This document shows positions 59,763 to 64,000 of a stretch of DNA of 64,000 nucleotides, in pieces; position 1 is the stretch's first letter; each line of letters starts with the position of its first letter. The DNA is from Actinomadura sp. K4S16. GTDB lineage: Bacteria > Actinomycetota > Actinomycetes > Streptosporangiales > Streptosporangiaceae. The notes below the pieces were generated by a model, which saw only the letters and a program-made list of their open reading frames with translations, did no database searches and was not told the origin of the DNA. The stretch is taken from NCBI RefSeq assembly GCF_008327685.1, contig NZ_BDDE01000015.1, positions 186,001 to 250,000 on the forward strand, written 5' to 3'. Made by a program: the position numbers and the translations under genes.

Positions 59763-60707
59763 TCAGATGCGCAACACGGTCTTGCCGCGCGCGCCGCCGA
59801 GCCGGTTGTCGGCGAGGGCGTCGGCCGCCTGCTCCAGCGGTACCTCCCGCTCGACCCGGACGCGCAGCGCGCCCGCGTCGATCAGGTCGGAGAGCCGGTC
59901 CAGCAGCTCGGCGGACGGCTCGCCCTTGAAGTTGACGCCGCGCAGCTCTTTGGCCTCCATGGCGTCGGGGTTCACCGCCCAGGTGGTGGTGATGTAGGTG
60001 CCGCCCGGCCGGAGCAGCTGCGCGAGGTGCTCGGCCGCCCGGGTGTCGCTGACCATGTCGAGGACGGCGTCGATCCCGTCGGTGTGGACGCCGAGCACCT
60101 GCCGGTTGAGGTCGCCGGCCGAGTGGTCGACGGTCTCGTCCGCGCCGAGGCGCCGCATCGTGCCCGCCATGTCGTCGCGGGCGGTCGCGATGACCTTGGC
60201 TCCCGCGCGGGCCGCGAGCTGCACGACGCTCTGCCCGACGCCGCCGGTCGCGCCGACCACGAGGACGGTCTGGCCGGTGTCGATCCGCGCCTGCTCGACC
60301 ATGGCGAGGGCGGTCGCGCTCGCCGTCGGCACCGCCGCCGCCTGCGTGTAGATCATGCCCTCCGGCATCTTCGCGACGGGCCCGTCCTCGCGGACGATCG
60401 CGTACTCGGCGTAGCTGCCGAGCCCCCGCTCCACCGCCGCGAAGCACCCGTACACCTGCTCACCGGCCCGCAGCCGGGTCACCCCCTCGCCGGCCTCCTC
60501 CACGACGCCCGCGCCGTCCCGGCCGAGGATCAGCGGAAACGGCACGTCGACGGAGTCCTTGAGCATGCCTTCGGCGATCTTCCAGTCCAGCGGGTTGAGC
60601 CCCGCGGCGATCACCCGCACCAGGATCTCGCCCGGTCCCGGCTCCGGGGGCGGCAGGTTCATCGGCGCCGGGGTGGCCCCGTACTCCGACACGGCGATGG
60701 CTCGCAT
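59763..60707 (-). CDS. NADPH:quinone-reductase-like MDR dehydrogenase
   Basis: A 314-residue zinc-independent medium-chain reductase. GroES-like N-terminal half with GAGVVEEAGEGVTRLRAGEQV, and nucleotide domain VLVVGATGGVGQSVVQLAAR. No structural-zinc cysteines are seen, so it is a quinone reductase/enoyl-reductase-type enzyme acting on an unknown enone or quinone with NADPH. Stand-alone gene; an upstream gap of about 100 bp separates it from the PBP gene. Confidence 0.88.
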   Translation of the reverse strand: MRAIAVSEYGATPAPMNLPPPEPGPGEILVRVIAAGLNPLDWKIAEGMLKDSVDVPFPLILGRDGAGVVEEAGEGVTRLRAGEQVYGCFAAVERGLGSYAEYAIVREDGPVAKMPEGMIYTQAAAVPTASATALAMVEQARIDTGQTVLVVGATGGVGQSVVQLAARAGAKVIATARDDMAGTMRRLGADETVDHSAGDLNRQVLGVHTDGIDAVLDMVSDTRAAEHLAQLLRPGGTYITTTWAVNPDAMEAKELRGVNFKGEPSAELLDRLSDLIDAGALRVRVEREVPLEQAADALADNRLGGARGKTVLRI

Positions 60708-60809
60708 GGCGATTCGTCCCCCGAAACGATCAGTGCGGGCGTCCGTCCCCGCTGTCGATCTCCCCGAACCGATCTACCCGGCAGCCGGACGATCACACGT
60801 CGACCCAGG

Positions 60810-63254
60810 TCAGGCGGGGGCCTGCTGGGCGGGGTCGCCGGGCGCCGGGACGACCGGGCCGGTGGGCAGGCCGCCTCCCCGCCGCTGCTTGTCCTGCTTG
60901 CGCTTGGCGCCCTTGCTGATGTGCAGCGTGATGGTGTCGCCGGGCTCGGCCGACGTCGGCGACATGCCGGCGACCGTCCCCTTCGGGAACCGGCGGGACT
61001 CGACGGGCGCGCCCACCCGCGCCTTGAAGCCCGCGGCGCGGAGCCGGGCCACGGCCTCGCTCGGCTTCATGCCGCGCACGTCGGGCACCTTGGCCCGGTC
61101 CTCGCCGGAGCCCCTGCTGAAGAAGTGCGACGGGGGCCGGTGGAACGAGGTCGGGTCGGTGTGCGAGAGCGCCCCGAGCATGCTCTGCTGCCAGATCGGC
61201 GCCGGGATCGTCGCCCCGAACACGGCGCCGTAGCACCGGCCGTCCATGCACAGGTTCTCCATCGGGTGCTTGTAGCCGCCGCGCGGGTCGCCGACCCACA
61301 CCGCCGCCGCGAGGTCCGGGGTGTACCCGGCGAACCAGGCGGCGGAGAAGTTGTCGACGGTCCCGGTCTTGCCGGCGGCGTCGCGGCCGAGGCCCATGCC
61401 GCGCGCGGTCCCCTTGGTCAGGACGCCTCGCAGGACGTAGTTGACGGCGTCCGCGACGCCCTCGTCGAGCGCCTGCTCGCAGTGCCGGCCCGGGACCTTC
61501 AGCCGGTGGCCGGAGGCGTCGCGGATCTCCCGGATCGCGACCGGCTCGCAGTAGCGGCCGCGGGCGCCGAACGCCGCGTAGGCCGCCGCCAGCCGCAGCG
61601 GCGAGACGGGGTTGAAGCCCAGCGTGAACGACGGGTACTGCTCCAGCGCCTTGCCGTTCGCCTGCTTCATCCCGAGCCGCTCGGCCATCCTGACGGTGTC
61701 GCAGAGGCCGACCTTCTTCTCCAGGGCGAGGAAGAACGTGTTGACCGAGTGGTGCGTCCCGGTGACGAGGCTGAACTGCTTGCCGCCCTCGCCGTCGGCG
61801 GAGTTGCGCAGGGACGCCGACGGGTCGCCGACGCGGTCGCCGTCGCAGTTGCGGTAGCCGACCGGCGTGTACGCGCGCGGCGCCATCAGCCGGGTGCCGA
61901 ACGGCAGCCCCTCGTCCAGCGCGGCGGCCAGCGTGAACGCCTTGAACGTCGACCCGGCCTGCATGCCGATGCTGGAGCCGTGGCTGGCGTCGGCGGCGAA
62001 GTTGATCCACGTCTTGCCGCGGTCCCGGTCGGGGCCGAGCCGGCGGTCCACGGCCATCGCCTTGATCTCGCCGGTGCCCGGCTCGACCATCGCCTCGGCG
62101 GCGGCCTTGTGCGCGGAGTTCTTCGGCGGGACGTGCCCGTCGACGGCGCGCTGCGCGGCCTTCTGCGCCCGCCTGTCCAGGGTGGTGCGGATCGTCAGGC
62201 CGCCGCGCTTGAGCAGCTTCTCGCGGTCCAGCTGCGTCTTCCCGAACACCGGGTCGGTGAGGATCTCGCGCTGGACGTAGTCGCAGAAGAACGGGGCCTT
62301 GCTGGTGACGCAGCCGCTGCGGACGTTGTCGACGTCCAGCTTGAGGGGCTCCCGCTTGGCCTCGTCCGCCTTGGCCTGGTCGATCCAGCCGAGCTCGGCC
62401 ATCCGGGTCAGGACGGTGTCGCGGCGCTCCCGGGCCGCCCCGGGGTGCCGGATCGGGTCGTAGGCGTAGGGGTAGCGGACGACGCCGGCGAGCAGCGCCG
62501 CCTCGGGCAGCGTGAGCTGGGAGGCGTGCTTGGAGAAGTAGTGCCGCGACGCCGCCTCGACGCCGTAGGCGCCGTCGCCGTAGTAGGCGATGTTCAGATA
62601 GCGGCGCAGGATCTCGTCCTTGCTGAACTTCTTCTCCAGCGCCACCGCGTACTTCAGCTCGCGGATCTTGCGGGCGGCCGAGACCTCCCGCGCCTCCCGC
62701 CGCTCGGCGTCGGAGTCGGCCTGGGTGAGCAGCAGGTTCTTCACGTACTGCTGGGTGATGCCGGAGCCGCCCTGCGTCACCTGGCCGCTGCTGAGGTTGC
62801 TGGCGAGCGCCCGCAGCGTGCCCTGCGCGTCGATGGCGCCGTGCTCGTAGAACCGGCTGTCCTCGATCGCCAGCACCGCCTGGCGCACCACCGGGGCGAT
62901 CTTCTCCAGCGGGACGTCGACCCGGTTCTGGTAGAAGAACGTGGCGATGGTGGTGCCGTCCGCGGCGAGGATCTTCGAGCGCTGCGGGACGCCGGAGGTC
63001 GACAGTCCGTCCGGCTCGGCCTCGAACCAGCCGGCGGCGTCGCGGGCGCCGACGCCCGCCGTGCACGCGGTCGGCAGCAGCAGGAGCGCGACGAGCAGGC
63101 CGGCCAGCCCGCCGAAGGCGCCGAGGCCGCGCACCGCGCGGGCCTTCTCGGCACGGGTCGTCGACGAGGTGAGCAGGCGTCGCGGGCGAGGGCGCCGCGC
63201 CGCCGGGACCCCGCTCCCGGTATCCCCTGCGTCGCTTCCGGGCTCGGTCGGCAC
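60810..63254 (-). CDS. Class A penicillin-binding protein with PASTA domain
   Basis: Bifunctional peptidoglycan synthase, 814 residues. A short cytoplasmic Arg-rich N-terminus and one transmembrane helix (LGAFGGLAGLLVALLLLPTA) are followed by a glycosyltransferase 51 domain (EDSRFYEHGAIDAQGTLRAL). The transpeptidase has GSTFKAFTLA (SxxK), HHSVNTFFL (SxN) and GKTGTVDNFSAAW (KTG). One PASTA domain (KVPDVRGMKPSEAVARLR) ends it, followed by a basic/Pro tail. GTG 63254 starts where the family begins; upstream codons to 63617 overlap the mazG gene and are not used. Confidence 0.92.
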   Translation of the reverse strand: MPTEPGSDAGDTGSGVPAARRPRPRRLLTSSTTRAEKARAVRGLGAFGGLAGLLVALLLLPTACTAGVGARDAAGWFEAEPDGLSTSGVPQRSKILAADGTTIATFFYQNRVDVPLEKIAPVVRQAVLAIEDSRFYEHGAIDAQGTLRALASNLSSGQVTQGGSGITQQYVKNLLLTQADSDAERREAREVSAARKIRELKYAVALEKKFSKDEILRRYLNIAYYGDGAYGVEAASRHYFSKHASQLTLPEAALLAGVVRYPYAYDPIRHPGAARERRDTVLTRMAELGWIDQAKADEAKREPLKLDVDNVRSGCVTSKAPFFCDYVQREILTDPVFGKTQLDREKLLKRGGLTIRTTLDRRAQKAAQRAVDGHVPPKNSAHKAAAEAMVEPGTGEIKAMAVDRRLGPDRDRGKTWINFAADASHGSSIGMQAGSTFKAFTLAAALDEGLPFGTRLMAPRAYTPVGYRNCDGDRVGDPSASLRNSADGEGGKQFSLVTGTHHSVNTFFLALEKKVGLCDTVRMAERLGMKQANGKALEQYPSFTLGFNPVSPLRLAAAYAAFGARGRYCEPVAIREIRDASGHRLKVPGRHCEQALDEGVADAVNYVLRGVLTKGTARGMGLGRDAAGKTGTVDNFSAAWFAGYTPDLAAAVWVGDPRGGYKHPMENLCMDGRCYGAVFGATIPAPIWQQSMLGALSHTDPTSFHRPPSHFFSRGSGEDRAKVPDVRGMKPSEAVARLRAAGFKARVGAPVESRRFPKGTVAGMSPTSAEPGDTITLHISKGAKRKQDKQRRGGGLPTGPVVPAPGDPAQQAPA

Positions 63255-63324
63255 GCGCTCAGAGTAGACGCGGCATCTCGCGCGGGCCACCCCATCGGCG
63301 AGGTTTCGCCCATTATCCCCCGAT

Positions 63325-64000
63325 TCAGGGGTCGCGTCGCTCCCGCCGCTCCCACGCTCGGACACGCTCGCGGAATACCCGCGAAACGGCGCGCAACTCG
63401 GCCTCCGCGTCCACACCCCGCTCACCGGCCTCCCGGACCAGCGCGAACAGCCGTCCGCCGAACTCGGCCCCGGCCTCGTCCGCCAGGCCGTCGGCGAGGG
63501 CGGCCGGCGCGCCGATGCGCCCGGCGCGGCGCTGCAGCTGCGCCGCCAGCGACAGCGCGGGCTGGCCCATCGGCACCCCGTCGAGCGCCGAGGCGTCCGC
63601 GCCGCTCTTCTCCGCACGCTCGGCCGCCTTGATCTGCTCCCAGTTGGCGTTGACCTCGTCGGCGCCGGAGACGGTGACGTCCCCGAACACGTGCGGGTGC
63701 CGCCGGACGAGCTTGTCGACGATCGCGCCCGCCACGTCGTCGATCGTGAACGCGGTCCCGTCGTCGCGCTCGGCGGCCACCACCGAGTGGAACGCCACCT
63801 GCATCAGCACGTCGCCCAGCTCCTCGCGGAGCGCGCCGTAGTCGCCCTCCTCGACGGTGTCGAGGACCTCGTAGGCCTCCTCCAGCAGGTACGGGACGAG
63901 GGTGGCGTGCGTCTGCTTGCGGTCCCACGGGCATTCGCGGCGCAGCGTGTCCATCACCGAGACCAGGTCGAGCAGCCGCGCGCCGGGCAGGTCGTAGGAG
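63325..64000 (-). CDS. mazG: Nucleoside triphosphate pyrophosphohydrolase MazG, 5' end missing
   Basis: Hydrolyses (d)NTPs to monophosphates, clearing abnormal nucleotides. RRECPWDRKQTHATLVPYLL begins the core, then EEAYEVLD and EELGDVLMQVAFHS supply the Mg2+-binding ExxE / ExxD helices, and RRHPHVFGDV follows. The frame stays open upstream of the ATG at 63957 (SYDLPGARLLDLVSV) to the window edge, so the true start lies outside. The C-terminal 70 residues (AAQLQRRAGRIGAPAAL and EAELRAVSRVFRERVR) are typical of the family. Confidence 0.93.
   Translation of the reverse strand, partial: SYDLPGARLLDLVSVMDTLRRECPWDRKQTHATLVPYLLEEAYEVLDTVEEGDYGALREELGDVLMQVAFHSVVAAERDDGTAFTIDDVAGAIVDKLVRRHPHVFGDVTVSGADEVNANWEQIKAAERAEKSGADASALDGVPMGQPALSLAAQLQRRAGRIGAPAALADGLADEAGAEFGGRLFALVREAGERGVDAEAELRAVSRVFRERVRAWERRERRDP

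Noticed and set aside
63255..63617. N-terminal extension of the class A PBP frame
   Set aside because: The extra 121 codons overlap mazG in another frame, are Arg/Ser-rich, and precede the normal family start.

Overview
This window is chromosomal DNA from a very GC-rich actinobacterium. Strong third-position G/C bias, frequent GTG and TTG starts, mycothiol S-conjugate amidase, DUF2510, DUF4307 and DUF501 proteins, FtsB next to enolase, and PASTA-type kinase and PBP families all point to Actinobacteria. The combination of tandem M1 peptidases, RDD proteins and GAGCGAAGC-type intergenic repeats fits Streptosporangiales (Actinomadura-like); that genus-level placement is inference. The left edge cuts a Ser/Thr kinase and the right edge cuts mazG. 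There is no phage, transposase or CRISPR array. Nearly every gene is intact.

Layout. 0-7 kb: kinase (partial), fumarase, a secreted transglycosylase-like protein with a Crp-like site far upstream, PhoH, isoprenyl transferase. 7-10 kb: a small possible DNA-binding protein whose start codon lies inside a palindrome, divergent from an MFS exporter/TetR pair. 10-19 kb: an NlpC/P60 hydrolase with an unusual N-terminal domain, YyaL-type thioredoxin protein, flavoprotein reductase overlapping RNase Z, PPOX protein, mca with a coupled membrane peptide, DUF4307, GreA. 19-21 kb: Lrp regulator divergent from 4-hydroxyphenylpyruvate dioxygenase. 21-28 kb: two RDD membrane proteins and three tandem secreted M1 metallopeptidases.

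28-38 kb: threonine ammonia-lyase, a ROK kinase coupled to a FIST-domain protein, a divergent MoxR ATPase/VWA pair, a membrane protein and a secreted esterase. 37-43 kb: the transsulfuration genes metB and cbs flank an MMPL transporter. 43-46 kb: SGNH hydrolase, a thiolase flanked by two copies of one operator-like half-site, DUF4287, Bax inhibitor-1 family protein. 46.8-47.5 kb: a non-coding block with a 176-bp tandem duplication abutting an odd tRNA-like gene. 47.5-54.6 kb: type II NADH dehydrogenase, a long nested hairpin, family 5 uracil-DNA glycosylase, DUF2510, then ppx, DUF501, ftsB and eno on one strand. 54.8-59 kb: a three-gene ABC importer operon (sulfonate/nitrate/taurine class) followed by a histidine kinase with no response regulator nearby. 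59-64 kb: small TPR and coiled-coil proteins, a quinone-oxidoreductase-like enzyme, a class A PBP with PASTA, and mazG.

Most genes are housekeeping or common actinobacterial accessory functions. The novelty lies mainly in non-coding structure: an interspersed repeat with about 95 identical bases in two convergent intergenic gaps 22.7 kb apart, the repeat-flanked tRNA with C33 and a UAA anticodon in a class I body, paired operator-like palindromes, and a 111-nt nested hairpin. No wholly new multi-gene system can be claimed from sequence alone. The closest candidate is the divergent FIST-ROK / MoxR-VWA cluster.
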